From: Tetradesmus obliquus
Taxonomy: Eukaryota; Chlorophyta; Chlorophyceae; Sphaeropleales; Scenedesmaceae
Direction of reading: 5' to 3'
Assembly: GCA_030272155.1 (NCBI GenBank)
Contig: CP126193.1
Location: 7,998,001 to 8,062,000 of the forward strand
Length of the DNA stretch: 64,000 nucleotides
The position numbers and the translations under genes are program-made. Numbering within the stretch: position 1 is the first letter of the stretch; each line of letters begins with the position of its first letter. The notes below the pieces were generated by a model that made no database searches, was not told the DNA's origin, and worked only from the letters and a program-made list of their open reading frames with translations. This document shows positions 1 to 11,752 of the stretch, piece by piece.

Positions 1-491
1 GCTGTTCAAGCAATTCACATCTGGTTCAATGGCTATAGCTCAGGCGTCGTGTTTGAACCTCGCCGCTGCTGTAGCTCGCTGCTGGTTGCTTTCAGTGTGC
101 TGGCGCTGGTGACCACCTCCACCTGGCCATGGCCTGAGGTGGCCGGTGAGGCATCAGCTGGGCAGTACGCGCGGATGCACCCCTCCTGTGTGCCTGCCTG
201 GCTGCCCAGCAGCAGGTGCTCCTTGCTGTTCCTGCCCTGGCTCTTGGGTCTGCAGCATATCACCATTGCAGGGACAGCAAGTATAACAGTAAGTGGTGTT
301 CTCACGCCATGGTTGCAGACAATGTCAACACAGCTGGCTTGACCGTGCCTGCTAGGCGTCACTGGCAGAGACCGCCACCGCATTTGATACACAGCGGCAG
401 GTTGTGCTGGCCGGGCAGGTTGCTGCCGCCTAAACAATCTGCCTGGCATCTGCCTGGCATACTACGTTGTGGGGAAGTGAATGGCGTGCAC
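1..491. other. Window edge, downstream of the SWEET gene
   Basis: This stretch lies 3' of the minus-strand SWEET gene and presumably holds its 3' UTR. Short open frames exist on both strands, but none shows a recognisable domain or an exon-intron pattern. I see no RNA gene here. Confidence 0.4.
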
Positions 492-2155
492 TTACAGCAG
501 CCCTTGCTGTCCGGTTGCCGCTGTTGCTGCTTTGCGTGGGAAGATGACGCACAGCAGGATGAGCAGCACAGCAAACACGCCGCCCACGCCATTGGGCACC
601 CAGATGAACGGGTCTTTCACAGCCTGCAAGGCCGCGGCCGGCGATGCAGACAGCAGTCTTGAATGGCGGCAGGAGCTAAGACATGGCGCTGTAAGCCATG
701 TAACACTGGCACGCACAGTACAGCAGGTACCTGACAGATGCCGCCTTTTGGTAGCAGCGAGGTCTCATACATGGCATTATCGCAATGTGTGCACAGTGCT
801 GTGGCCACCAGCTGCCTTGCAAGGGATGCATGCACGTCTAAGCTGCCTGCATGTCAGCACGCCACGCACAATGCCGTATGCCACCCAGAGCGAGGCGTTG
901 ACCAGGTTGGCGATGCACGTGGGCAGGTAGATGCAGCTGCTGTCCTTGCTGCGCACCACCACCAGCGCGCTGCTGAGGGGCGCGCCGTAGTAGGCGATGG
1001 TGATGGCATTGCATGTGAAGCCCCTGCGCGGAACAGCCAGCAACGCAGTGTGTACATAGCTATGCCTGGCATGCTGCTGGCGGGTAAGCACGGCTCTGCA
1101 GGCGCTCGGCCTTGCATGCACTGCAGATCACCACCACGGCAACTGCGCTGCTGCTGGCACTGAACTTGAAGGACAACTGCTGCCAGTGATGCTGCCATTG
1201 CATTACATCTCTGGGCACAGAAACCTGCCGCCGGCAGTGCTGGTTGCTGTGGCGCTCACCACAGCAGCTTGCCCTGTGCTGCAGAGCACACGAAGCGCGT
1301 CATGACTGCCAGCACCAGCACCACCAGTGACCCCGAGCACATGATGAGCATCAGAAGGTCCTGCACCTGCGCATGCAGCGTGCAACATACACAGTCGCAC
1401 CTGTATGACAAATGTTATGATACCCACTGTTGCTGCACTGTGATTAATCACAATATTGCTGGTGTTTGTGCATGGGCCAATGCCACTTTCTGCTGGCATA
1501 GCAGCGTGATGACACAACTGCTGCTGCCTGCCCAGACTGCAGGCGTGCCACTTTGACTGTCACGCATTTTGCTGTCCTGCACAACCAAGTAACGGTCGTA
1601 ATCAGGTAGACGGCAGATGGGCCGCTCAATAAAGGCGTGTGTGCTGAGCAGGCAGCATCTACACCTCAGCTGCTTGCCTTGCTGCTTGCCAGGCCGTAGC
1701 ATGTGACGCTGGTGTACAGCGCTGCCACAAAGCCTGGAATGTTAGGCAGGAACATGTTGTAGTCGGGTGCGGCCAAGCCGTACGCATTCCAGCAGGCCGT
1801 GCTCATGAAGGTGACTGCAAATGGGACAGGGTTGAGTTCCTGCAAGGCACACAGGCCATGCCTTGAGCGATGCATGCAGCCTGACGGTCAGGGAACGGCA
1901 GAAGCAACAAGACAGCAAGCTGGCAGTGACGACTGCATGTACTCAGGTGCTGTTCAATTGCGATCATGCCTATTATGGCAGCTGCCGGTTTCACCACAAC
2001 AGGCACGACCAGCATCTGCTGACCGCCGCACTCACTCCAAGGGACTGCGCCTGTCTGGCCGCTCTGGCTGCACTCAAGGGCGAGCAGTACATTATCAGCC
2101 CAATGATGCCACCCAGAATTGGCACCACTGTGCCTAGCAAAACCTGGCTGCCCAT
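492..2155 (-). CDS. SWEET (MtN3/saliva) sugar transporter, 5 exons
   Basis: This is a bidirectional sugar uniporter of the SWEET family, acting in the plasma or an internal membrane. CDS is complement(join(492..623,870..1023,1260..1360,1678..1839,2036..2155)), 222 residues, normal for a 7-helix SWEET. All exon phases close. Exon 1 carries helix 1 and the PLSA motif, and exon 2 carries ELNPVPF and the PNIPGF helix-3 motif. Exon 3 is a hydrophobic helix, exon 4 has YYGAPLSSALVVVRSK and LWVAYG, and exon 5 has KDPFIWVPNGVG. These are the two MtN3 repeats in order. The exon 2 donor is GC (AAG|GCAAGC); the GT alternative would run through an in-frame stop. The start is the only ATG before helix 1. 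The gene is divergent from the ARP8-like gene. The transported sugar cannot be told from sequence. Confidence 0.9.
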
Positions 2156-2683
2156 GTCGATGTTGGCCTGATGTCTCTTGTCAGCAGTACAGTACTGGAT
2201 GTAGTGTCAGATGCAATGACTGTCCAGCAGTCCACATGAGCTCTAAGCAAGATAGAAACCAATGAATATGTACAAGAATATGAGGACGACATCAAGGAAG
2301 CCTAGCTCGTCTAGCTTGTTCTTTGACTGGGGTTGAACAGTGTTCACTGCGAATGACAACACTTTCAAAAGCCCGGGCGGGTGGCGTGCACCACTGATCA
2401 CTGGTCGAACTTGAATGAGGATGTAAATCGTAAACGCAACAAACTTGGCCCTTATCCCGCGGGTAACACCACGGGGCACCTGTGCTCAGTGACAGTGACC
2501 CCCCATACGTATCGGCCGTGTGCGTGCTGATGTTCCCTGTGTCGCTATCAAAACGATGAGTTTGAAGCACAGTGACCGATAGTGATGATGTTGCGCAGCA
2601 GCTGGCTTCGCAAGAAGAGATCCTTCACCTCCTTGCTGTGTCTGCAGTAGCAGCAGCAGCAGCAGTGGTAGCAGCGGCACATA
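2156..2683. promoter_or_regulatory. Shared divergent promoter region, SWEET / ARP8-like
   Basis: These 528 bp separate the two start codons of the head-to-head genes, so both promoters and 5' UTRs must lie here or in unseen upstream exons. I see no convincing TATA box or conserved element. Open frames in it have no family features. Confidence 0.4.
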
Positions 2684-5600
2684 ATGGACCAGCAGGTGGT
2701 GTCTGCACACGAGTACCTGCGGCAGCAGGGCAAATCGTTTGTAGTGTTGTATCCAACAGAGCACCTGCTGTACCTGGGCTTTGGCTGTGAGGACACCCCC
2801 AGGGTGGTGCCACACTGCATTGCTGAGAACACCACAACAGCAGGAGCAGCAGAGGGTGCATCAGCCGCGGGCAGCAGCAGCAGCTGCAACTGGGAGCCTG
2901 ATGAGCAGGCATATGAGGCCCTGGCTGAGGTAAGGAGTGCAGGGCTTCGCAGCAGGTGCTGGTCAGCAGGACCACAACAGTAGTATCTGCTGCTCAGCAT
3001 CATGCTGTTGCTTGTTCAGCACTGCAAGATGCACGCACCTGTAACAGTTATAACACTGTTACAGTTCAAAAATAGCCAGCAGCTGCAGCACCACCTCCTC
3101 ATGTGTTGCAGTGGCTGTGTGTGCCTGTTCTTGCAATGCACAGGTGCACAGGACGTTGCACCTGCAAGTGCCCCCGCGGCCGCCAAGCCTCGACAAACAG
3201 CAGCAGCAACAGCAGCGGCGGCAGTCCCTAGAGTCAGCCGGCAATGGCAGCCAGCCGCTGAGCCCCACTGCTGCTGCTAGCGCTGACCAGCAGCAGCAGC
3301 AGGATGACTTATTCCCTGCAGCCAAAGCTGGCCTGGTCAGCAGCAGGCAGGTGCCTGAGGGCGCTGATGGCTTTGCATGGGCCAAGACGCGCAAGGGGCC
3401 ACGCGCCTCACATGCAGGCCAGCAGCAGCAGCAGCAAGCTGCGCCTGCATACGTGCCACACCTTGCAGGAACCCAGGTGGGGAGAGCAATGCTGCTGTCT
3501 TGCCTTGGCTCTGCTTGCTGCTGCCCTCTGCAGACCGTAGGGGCCAGCGCGTGCCAGCTGTGAGCCAGTGCGTGGATAGTGCATGGAGGAGTATTTAAGA
3601 TTGCCCCAGCATTCAGCGGTTTGACGCGTGCTGAGGCAGCATGTGTTGCCACGCTCAACCTGTGGCACCTTTGCTGGTGCAGGTGGCTGCGCTGTGGCCC
3701 GGGGACCCCTACAGGGCGCACTGGCTGCTGACGGCAGACGGCCACATCGCGGGCCTGGCCACCACCCCTGAACGCCTGCTGCTGGAGAGGTGCGGCAGGC
3801 AGGCAGGCTTGCACGCAGGCATGCAGGCAGGCAGGCATGCGCAGCGCAGCAATGCAGCCGCATGCCTGATGTGTACTGGCCTCAACTGCAGCGGGGGGCA
3901 CTAGGCTGGCTGCTGTGTGATGGTTGCAAAATCTGCAGTGGCCACAACAGACATGCTTGCTCGCATAAGGACATTGGCCGCCCTATGTCCTCATACATAC
4001 TGCTGCTGCTGCTGCTGCTGCAGGTTTGAGGCTGTGTGGCGCTGGGCGCTGTGTGTGGAGCTGGGCTTGTCGCAGCAGCAGCTGTCGCGCTTGGCAGCAG
4101 TGCTGCTGGTGCACCAGGAAATGACTGCAGCAGAGGTGCGCGGCAGGGCAAGAGGCTGGGGCACAGCAGGGGTCTGTGCTGCACGTGTGCCTGGTGTTCA
4201 TACACATTGCTTCTTTGACACTGCTACTGCCGGTTGCTGGCCACAGAAAGTGGCTCAGTAGGTCGCTGTGAGCACCACAGGCTTGCTTTATGCTGCATTT
4301 GAGCTGGTTGGCCAGGCTTCACACTCAACAGCACACAGCTGATGAATTCACTGCAAGCCCCCCTCAGTTGCCCCCCTTTCCCCTCCGCTCTGCATGTTTG
4401 CCCGGCGCAGGTGCGGCTGCTGGCTGACGTGCTGCTGGAGCGGCTGGGCTTTGCCAGCCTGGTGGTGCACCTGGCGCCAGTGGCAGCAGCGCTGGGCAAC
4501 GGCTCCACCAGCGCTGTAGTAGTAGACATGGGCAGCAGCGGCAGCAGCATCTGCTGCGTCGATGACGCCGTGGTGCTGCCGCCTGTCAGCAGCAGGGTGA
4601 GCTTGCAGCTGGGGCTTACGCGCATTGCTGCTGCGCTGGTGGGCTGGATGGGCTGCTACGGGCACTGGCCGGAGCAGCTGCAGCAGGCGGCTGGCGGGCC
4701 CAGCCTGCACTGCGTGGTGGCGCAGCAGCAGCAGCAGCAAGCTGCTGATGGGGACGAAGCTGGCGGCAGCAGCAGCAGCAGCAGCAGTGTTGGCGCTGCT
4801 GACGTGTACTGCTGCCTGATGCTGGAGGAGCTGGTGATGCAGCAGTGCTACTTCCCCAAGGTAAGCCCGTGCTGCCCATTGCTGGTGTGGTCTTCGGCAA
4901 CCATCACAAGGCCACCATTGCTGGCCTGCCTGCCATGAACAGCTACTGTTAGCTTCTGTTTTTTTGCACGCCGGTCTTTCCTGCAAGCGTGTGTGCCTGT
5001 CCTCTCCTGACCTGAAGCGGCCCACACAGTTGCGCGCACACTCATCATGCTTCCTTCTGTCCGCTGCAGGAGACGCTCACGCTGGGCCTGGTGGGGCGGG
5101 CCATGCTGGAGGACAGCGCACCCGCGCTGCTGCCGCTGCGCGCGCCAGGCCAGCCCACGCGCAACTTCAGCGTGGCGCTGGGCAGCTGGGCGGCAGTGGC
5201 CTCCATGCTGTGCTTCTACCCGGCACTGGCACCACGGCCCGAGCAGCTGAGCTGGCAGGAGCCTGCTGGCAGCAGCAGCGCAGGCGGTGCCCAGCCAAGC
5301 AAGCAGCAGGGCGAGCGTGCTGCTGAGGTGCAGCGGGGGCTGGCGCACAAGCACTACCACGCGTGTGTGCATGACGCGCCTGCTGCTGAGTCGATGTACC
5401 TGCAGGGCCAGCTCAAGGCGCGGCTGGAGGCAGGGGAGGTGGGGCCGCCCCCTGTGGGCATGTACCTGCCGCCGCTGGACATGCCGCCAGCAGCAGGGGA
5501 GGATGCAGCAGCAGCGGGCACGCCAGGCCTGGGGCAGGCGCCGCAGCAGTGGCCTGGCGCATCTGGCAGCGCGGCAGCAGACAGCAGCAGGACCACAGAC

Positions 5601-6755
5601 GGCGGCAGCAGCATGTCACTCGATGAGGTGAGCAGCGTGTATGCGCGTGGGCGTGAGCGTGAGCGTGTGTGCTTCTGGTTTCTGGGGGGTTCTCTGCTCT
5701 GATGGGGCACACACCCAGCTGTCGGCCAGGCTGCTTTTGCGTTCCTGTCACTTCTGGCTCAGCAGGTGCTTGTATTGGCCCTCATCTCATGCCACCGCGT
5801 GCCGCGCACACTGGCAATGCCTGAACATGTCAACAGGATGCAGGTCATGGTGCCTGGTTCTTCAGGATGTAGGTGCTGTGACATGCTGCAACTCAACCCA
5901 TGCCTGCATTGCCTGCATGCTTTCGTCTATCGGCATCCTCCGATTGTCCAACTTGCTTGTACCGTCATCTGCTGCTGTGCACCCGCGGCCCCTCTCCAGG
6001 CTGTGTACCGCAGCATCATGGCGGCTGCAGCGGGCCGGCCCGACCTGTGCGACCGACTGGCCAATGGGCTGCTGCTGACGGGGCCTGCCGCGGGGCTGCG
6101 CGGGCTGGGGCAGATGCTGGAGCGGCGCCTCATGACGCGCTTCGCGGCTGGCGGGCGGCAGCAGGTGCGGCGGCAGGCCCTGCAAGGCTGCGCAGCTAAG
6201 CCCAGCCTAATTATGCGTATAACCAGATGCACATGCAGCAGTAGCATGCACAGCATGCGCTTGCAACAATTGTTGCCGTGCTGCAGTAGAAGCCAGCCTG
6301 CAGCGTGCTTGCCTGCGCACCCTGCGTTGATGAGTCGCCCGTCAGTAACACCATCGGCTCTTGGCAGAGCCGGTTGCATGTTTGGGCATCATTATGTTGC
6401 CAGCGTCGGTGCGCGCCTTCAGGCATAGACTCCTGCTGCACTGCATACTTCGATTTCCTGGCAGGTGGTCAACGTGCTGGAGCACCGCGCGCACCCCTCA
6501 CACATCGCCTGGAAGGGCGGCGCGCTGCTGGCGGCGCTGGACGCCACGCGTGACAACTGGATGCCGCGCCACCAGTGGGTGGGTGGCGGCATGGTGCTGC
6601 CCCCGCCAGCGACACAAGCAGCAGCAGGGCAGCCGGGCGGGCCTGCAGGGCTGCAGCAGCAGCTGGGGCCTGGCGCGGGCACGACGCTCTCTACTGCTGC
6701 TGCCGGGCGCCATGCCAAGCTGTTTTACTATATCAAGGCAGAGAGTGGTTACTAG
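2684..6755 (+). CDS. ARP8: Actin-related protein, ARP8 type (INO80 remodeller subunit)
   Basis: Nuclear actin-fold protein; ARP8 relatives bind nucleosomes as part of the INO80 chromatin remodeller. CDS is join(2684..2929,3144..3476,3683..3789,4024..4135,4411..4860,5070..5627,6000..6164,6465..6755), 753 residues, and every phase closes. An in-frame stop (2669-2671) just upstream fixes the start. Visible features are the N-terminal strand FVVLYPTEHLLYLGFG, the phosphate-loop region VVVDMGSSGSSICCVDD, LPPVSSRVSLQLGLTRIAAAL, and near the C-terminus VNVLEHRAHPSHIAWKGGA. The WKGGA block aligns with the Arp8 WKGGA segment. Poly-Q and poly-S insertions in exons 2, 5 and 6 lengthen the protein. In land plants the name ARP8 is used for an unrelated F-box actin-like protein; the comparison intended is with yeast and animal Arp8. 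Another divergent ARP class (ARP9) is possible. Confidence 0.75.
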
Positions 6756-7399
6756 GTTGCAAACTTGGCAGCGGTAACAGCACCAGCAGCACCGGCGGCG
6801 GCGATGTGTTAGCTTTGGGCACCACGCACACCTCCTGCTGGGACACGGGGGTGATGTGTGAACAATCGGCAGTTGTGGTCGGAGTTTTGCGTGCGTGACT
6901 GCTGTTCAGAAATTAAAATGCATTTGCAAAGCCCATTTCATGCTTTTGCCCGGCATATGCAGCCCCTCACAGCAGATATGTGGCGGTGAGTTGAGGGCCA
7001 CAGGTGCTTGTTATGCTGATGCTGACTCACACCAGGTGTAACACCTCCCGGCAGCAGGTGCTCTTAATCAGTTTCTTATTCCAGCGCAGCAAATACTTTT
7101 GCGTTGTTTTCGGCAGGCACAGATCTCGGTAGGCAGTTTGCAAACGACCCTCTTGCATGCAAACTGTGAGCTAAGCTTCCACCACCTACACGACAGCTGA
7201 GAGTTGTATCTTCTTTGATTCATACAATATTACTGTTGATCAGCGGCCTACTGCGTCCTGTGCCAAACGCATAAGTTCACCAGTGTTCTCGCTTCTTCTG
7301 GCTCGTCCTGGCTCTTTTGTCGTGATCAGCAGCCCAGCAGGCCGCTAGTGTGAGGTCTAATTCAAACCAAGAGGCCCGGTTCTGCGCAGCAGCTGCAAG
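6756..7399 (+). other. Intergenic: ARP8-like 3' UTR and FHA gene promoter
   Basis: The region lies between two tandem plus-strand genes. TGTAA, the usual polyadenylation signal of volvocalean and sphaeroplealean algae, occurs at 7037-7041, about 280 bases after the ARP8-like stop. It is a candidate 3' end for that transcript. Nothing else is recognisable. Confidence 0.4.
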
Positions 7400-8325
7400 A
7401 TGCTCCCTCGCTTCAATGTGTCTTCTTCAGTGCAGCACCGCCTGTCTACCAACTTTGCTCGCCAGGCCCGCATCTCTGGTGAGCAAGAGCTGTGTTTGCG
7501 GTGCTGTCTCTGCAACCTGATTAAGCTGCGACCCCTGTGAGTGTGTTCCACAGCTCACATGCAGCCATGCAGCAGTGCTTGAACATGCTGCATGCCAGCT
7601 GGCACTTGTGCTGTGGCTGACGCCCTGTGCTGTGCCCTGCAGGACACAACCACAGCAGCAAGCGTGGAGTAGCTACTGTCGCCGTCTCCAGGGCCCCAGC
7701 AGTTGTCGCGTCATGCAGGCTGGTGCTGCGCCCCACAGGTGAGCAGCGTGCAGCAGCAAGCGCTGCAGGCGACTGGTGCGGCCTGGACAGCACAGCATCG
7801 TGGACACCTGTAACACTGTAGCTGTAGTGTTGTTAAATGCCAACATTGGCAATCATTTGGTGCATATGGTGGGAACGTTGCGCTGCGCCCTTGCCTGTCG
7901 CTGCCTGGGCAGCAGGCGCAGCCGTGGTGTCGACCCTGCTTCGCCAAGTAGTAGGCCTTGTTAGCTGACGTGCGACTCACCCGCTGCGCCCTGCATGCCT
8001 GGTGGCTGCGCTCCTGCAGGCAACGGCAGCTTTGAGCACATCGGGGATGAGGTGCCGCAGCCGCAGCCCATCATCCTGAAGGAGGGCGTGTTTGAGGTGG
8101 GGCGCGCCAGCCCCGCAGACATCCAAATCCCCATCCCCACGGTCTCCAGCAGGCACGCGCTGCTGCGAGTGGGTGAGTGGCTGCGGCGCGTGGGCACATC
8201 CATGTGGCACGCTAGATGCGTGCATGTTGAAGGTGTTGCTTTACAGCGCTGTGCAAGCAGCATACCACAGCAGGTGCATGTGTTGGTGTGGCATCGTGGT
8301 AGCGGCTGCTCTTGCTCACATGCTG

Positions 8326-8360
<35 letters not shown>

Positions 8361-8864
8361 AAACCTGCCCCACATGCAGAGGACAACAAGGTGTGCATCA
8401 CCGACCTCAACTCCACCAACGGCACTGTGGTCAACGGCCAGGAGCTGGGGCCGCTGGACAACATCGAGGTGGAAGTGGGCGCGGAGGTCATCTTCGGTGA
8501 GGGGGCCAGGACGCGAGGGCGAGATCACCTACTGCTGCTGATTGGCTGTGGTGGCGTAGGGCAGCCGCGGCTCACCCGTGTTGTACCGACAGCATGAAAG
8601 TGACGCTAGCAGTTAAAGAAGACTGCAGGCATAAGCACTTTGTGCTATATGTGCACCACTTCCAGCTTGCGTGCCCTGACTGTGGCGCTGCTGCTGCTGC
8701 TGCTGCTGGCTGCAGGCGACCACTTCCTGGCCAAGTACCAGCTGGATGAGGTGCACGACGGCATTGCAGAGCAGCAGGCGCAGCAGCAGCAGCAGCCGGA
8801 GCTGTCTGACCAGGCCTCTGTGCACAAGCCGGCACACATCAACAACACCGTGGACTGCAGCTAA
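7400..8864 (+). CDS. Plastid-type FHA-domain protein, 5 exons
   Basis: FHA domains bind phosphothreonine peptides. CDS is join(7400..7478,7643..7738,8020..8172,8380..8496,8716..8864), 197 residues, all phases closing. Residues 1 to about 58 are rich in R, S, A and V with few acidic residues, like a chloroplast transit peptide. The FHA core follows: VFEVGRASPADIQIPIPTVS, then SSRHALLRV, then TDLNSTNGTVVNG. These contain the Gly-Arg, Ser-x-x-His and Asn-Gly positions needed for phosphopeptide binding. The C-terminal tail after FGDHFLAKYQLDEV is poly-Q rich and non-conserved. Layout and the HIGDEV lead-in resemble the plant chloroplast SMAD/FHA proteins; that placement and the plastid location are inference. 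The binding partner is unknown. Confidence 0.85.
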
Positions 8865-11050
8865 CGCTGGAGGCAGCGTGCTTGGTGTGCGTTGTGCTGG
8901 GGCGCAGGTGCGCCTTGCAGGCCTTCCGCATGCATGCTTGTTGGTGCTCCCGGCTGCTTCTGGCTTGACAATCTGCGTGATGAGGTGACGCCAGTCATGT
9001 TGTGCATGGTTGCACCCTTTCTTTGCTGCTGAGCCGCTTAAATGCTGCAGCAGCAGGCAGATGAGCCCCTCACTTGATGAGCCTGTACTTTTCTTTTCAT
9101 GTTGTCATGGTGCGTGGGTGAGGCAGTTGTTATGTTGTGCCCTGAGAGTGCGCGCGTGCGGCAGTTGATGGCAGGCTTAGGCAGCGAGGTGTCTTTGTGT
9201 GTTGGGACAAAGAGAAGAATGTTAATATGTACTGACAAGTGTTACGGCCCTAAGTAACACTGTCGTCACGTCAAGTGCATGATGGTATGCCATCAGTTGC
9301 AAAGCCACACACAAATGAACACAAAACAGCATGTCGCTCATCATTCCCAGTTCTGGTGTATAGGCTTGTGGGTTAGGTGTGGCTGTTGCGTGTGTGTGTG
9401 TGCAGCTGCCATGCTGTCTTGTGTTCTACCTAGACCTTTGTACATGTCAGCTGTGCTGCGCTGTATACAACCCTTGTAGCTCCCTGGTTCAAGAGCTCGA
9501 TTGCTGCTGCTGAAGAAGTGCAGTGTGCCAGTGCACAGGAGCGAAGAAGAAGAAGAGGGGTTACACGGTGTGCACAGGCAACTACGTTGCAACGAACACC
9601 CGAAAACACAGGAAAACTGCAGGAAGCTCAGCACAGGCCGTCACTCATGTGAGGCCCAACCCCAGAGAAATGGCCCCCGTGTGTAAGTTTCGGCATATGG
9701 CCATGCTAGCACAGCCGCCTTCCACACACACACAGGAGCGCATGGCAATATTGTCGTGTGTTGTGTCCTGTTTATGACAAAATACTTTTGCCGTTGGATC
9801 GTTTGCTTGTCAGCGGTTAAGCACAACCCTTTTTAGGTGCCGTGAGCTGGGTTCAATCCCTTGTGCCCATCTGCTTAGGCAGGTGGGTTGTGCACACGTC
9901 AAAGTGGTGATGCAGTGGGATACTCATGTCAGTGACAACTGCATACTCTTTTTCATGCCAAGTTGCAACCTCAGTGACGTTGAGTGTTGGTCAGACAGCC
10001 AGTACGTGGTGCTGTTCCGGGCTTGCTGCAGGAAGCAGAGGCAGCTGGTTCTGTTGGCAGGCACTGTGGCCTGCAAGCCAGTACCACCGTCTTTGACCTT
10101 TGTCTGTACATTCAAACAACCGCTGTACAAAAATCAGAGCTGTGCAACAAGCAGTGTGTTGTCTGCTGCGTGCATGGGCTGATGGTTGGCTTATTTCCTG
10201 GTTTGTAAGCGTGCTCGCCACCAGTCATGAGTGGCTTGCAAGTCTGCACCTTTGTCAAATGACGATTTCGACAAGCCAGGATCCCAAAGGACGCTGGTCA
10301 TGCACAGCTACGCACCTTCAAGCAACTTGCTTTGATAGAATGCTGAGCCAGAAGACCCCTGCCAAAGCTGCCTATGTGCATGCCCCCCTCCTGTGCAGGT
10401 GTCTGTGTTGGAGCTCTGCATGGCTTTAACTACTATGGATCATCTGTAATGCATGAACACCATGGATGTACAACTTTTGCTGCACCAGATAGCTATCCTT
10501 CTCCTCACGAGCGGTGGCAACCATGATTGCAGCACTGCTGGCCATGGAGATGAGAGCCTGTGACAGCTGCTCCACTTGCCTTGTGCAGGGACTGCTGCCA
10601 CTGCGAAGAGAGAGTATGATGACTGCCCGTAGCTTGCCTTGAGCCGTGGTGCGTAGCTTGGTTAGCAGCTTGGCATGCTAGGCAGTTCTCAGCAGGAACT
10701 TCGCATGGCACGTGCGATTTGGCAACAGATCTTTGTGCCCCGGCAGCTGCATTGTCGGGGTCACACTGACGTTGGTGTGTGGTTTCTTTTTGTTGACTTA
10801 TTGGCCAGGAGCAGGCCGAGCACGACTGACAAAGTGTCGATGACGCAACAAGGAAGTTGCTGACGAAGGCTAGCAATCCGGCATCAGAGCACCAACAGGC
10901 GCTCCCATACAACGAAAACTGGAGAATCAAGCGAATCTGCTGGGTTTTGACGTTCTCGGTGACTTCACCCTATAAAGAAACGACGGTTGTCCACCACAAT
11001 CCGCCTCACAGCAGGAGAACAGCCCACTTGCACGCCCCACCGAGAGCAAC
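8865..11050. other. Gene-poor stretch between the FHA gene and the small Gly-rich gene
   Basis: About 2.2 kb in which I can support no coding exon, RNA gene or transposon. The many short open frames on both strands lack domains, conserved motifs and paired splice sites. The first few hundred bases should hold the FHA gene 3' UTR. The last 100 bases hold the promoter of the next gene. Confidence 0.5.
10971..10977 (+). promoter_or_regulatory. TATA box of the small Gly-rich protein gene
   Basis: TATAAAG lies 80 bases upstream of the ATG at 11051, leaving room for a start site roughly 30 bases downstream and a short 5' UTR. It is the clearest core promoter element in the window, which fits a strongly or inducibly expressed small gene. 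Confidence 0.55.
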
Positions 11051-11752
11051 ATGGCCAGGCAAGTGCAGGCAGTGGAATTATGTTTAGCTGCTGCGAGCCA
11101 ATGTCTAGCAAGCTGCTCTGGTTGTCCGGGGCCTGGCCAATGATGCAGAGTCAGTTGTGCATTGCTTCACGCTGCTGCTCTCGTGGCAGCACCGTTGCCG
11201 GGAGCCAACGCGCAAAGGCATACATAACGTTGTAGTACTACTGCTCAGGAACAGCTGTGTATATGCACCAGCAGATGGAGCTGCTAACAGGTGCAACCGC
11301 CATGTCGCTGCACGCCACACCCCTGTGCTGCCCTTGTCTCTGCTGCCATGTTTCCGCGCAGCTCCCAGCAGTACAGGACCACCGGTGGCGCCGGCGTGGG
11401 CGGCAGCTACGGCCCAACCAGCAGCAGCGATGCAGACACGCGCTGCAAGACTGCCCTCAGCATCGACAGCAGCCTGAAGCCGCAGGCAGGGGCCCAGGCT
11501 GCGCCCTCAGGCCCTCAGGACCAGCCTGGCGCTGCCTCAGGCCAGGCTCAGGACCTCAGGCCTGACAGCCAGGCTGGGGATGCTTCAGGCATCAGCAGGG
11601 CCAGTGGCGGGGCTGGCATTGGTGGCAGCTACGGGCCTGCAGTGATGGCTGAGGTAGCGAAGCGGTCTGGCCAGCAGCAGAGTAGCGAGGCGCAGGGCAC
11701 CGCAGCGAACGAGGCTGGTGCGGAGCAGGGGCAGCAGCGCAGCAAGCTGTAG
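11051..11752 (+). CDS. Small hydrophilic Gly/Ala/Gln-rich protein (LEA-like), 2 exons
   Basis: I do not recognise a named family. CDS is join(11051..11058,11362..11752), 132 residues, total length divisible by three. Exon 1 is only eight coding bases (ATGGCCAG) with a GC donor (CAG|GCAAGT). Exon 2 opens so that the protein begins MASSQQYRTTGG. The protein has no hydrophobic segment and almost no aromatics, and is built of A, G, Q, S and P. A motif is duplicated: GGAGVGGSYGP near residue 11 and GGAGIGGSYGP near residue 95. Such composition is typical of disordered, LEA-like stress proteins, but that is inference. A TATA box stands 80 bases upstream. The exon 1 assignment rests on splice consensus and phase only; an alternative start inside exon 2's reading frame at 11348 is possible. 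Confidence 0.6.

Noticed and set aside
2243..2479. Minus-strand 78-codon frame upstream of SWEET, with a hydrophobic end
   Set aside because: It could suggest an upstream SWEET exon, but SWEET helix 1 already has its own start codon and no matching splice phase or family motif is present.
9840..9860. tRNA-like T-arm sequence (GGGTTCAATCCC)
   Set aside because: No matching acceptor stem, A box or anticodon arm is found at the right distance upstream.
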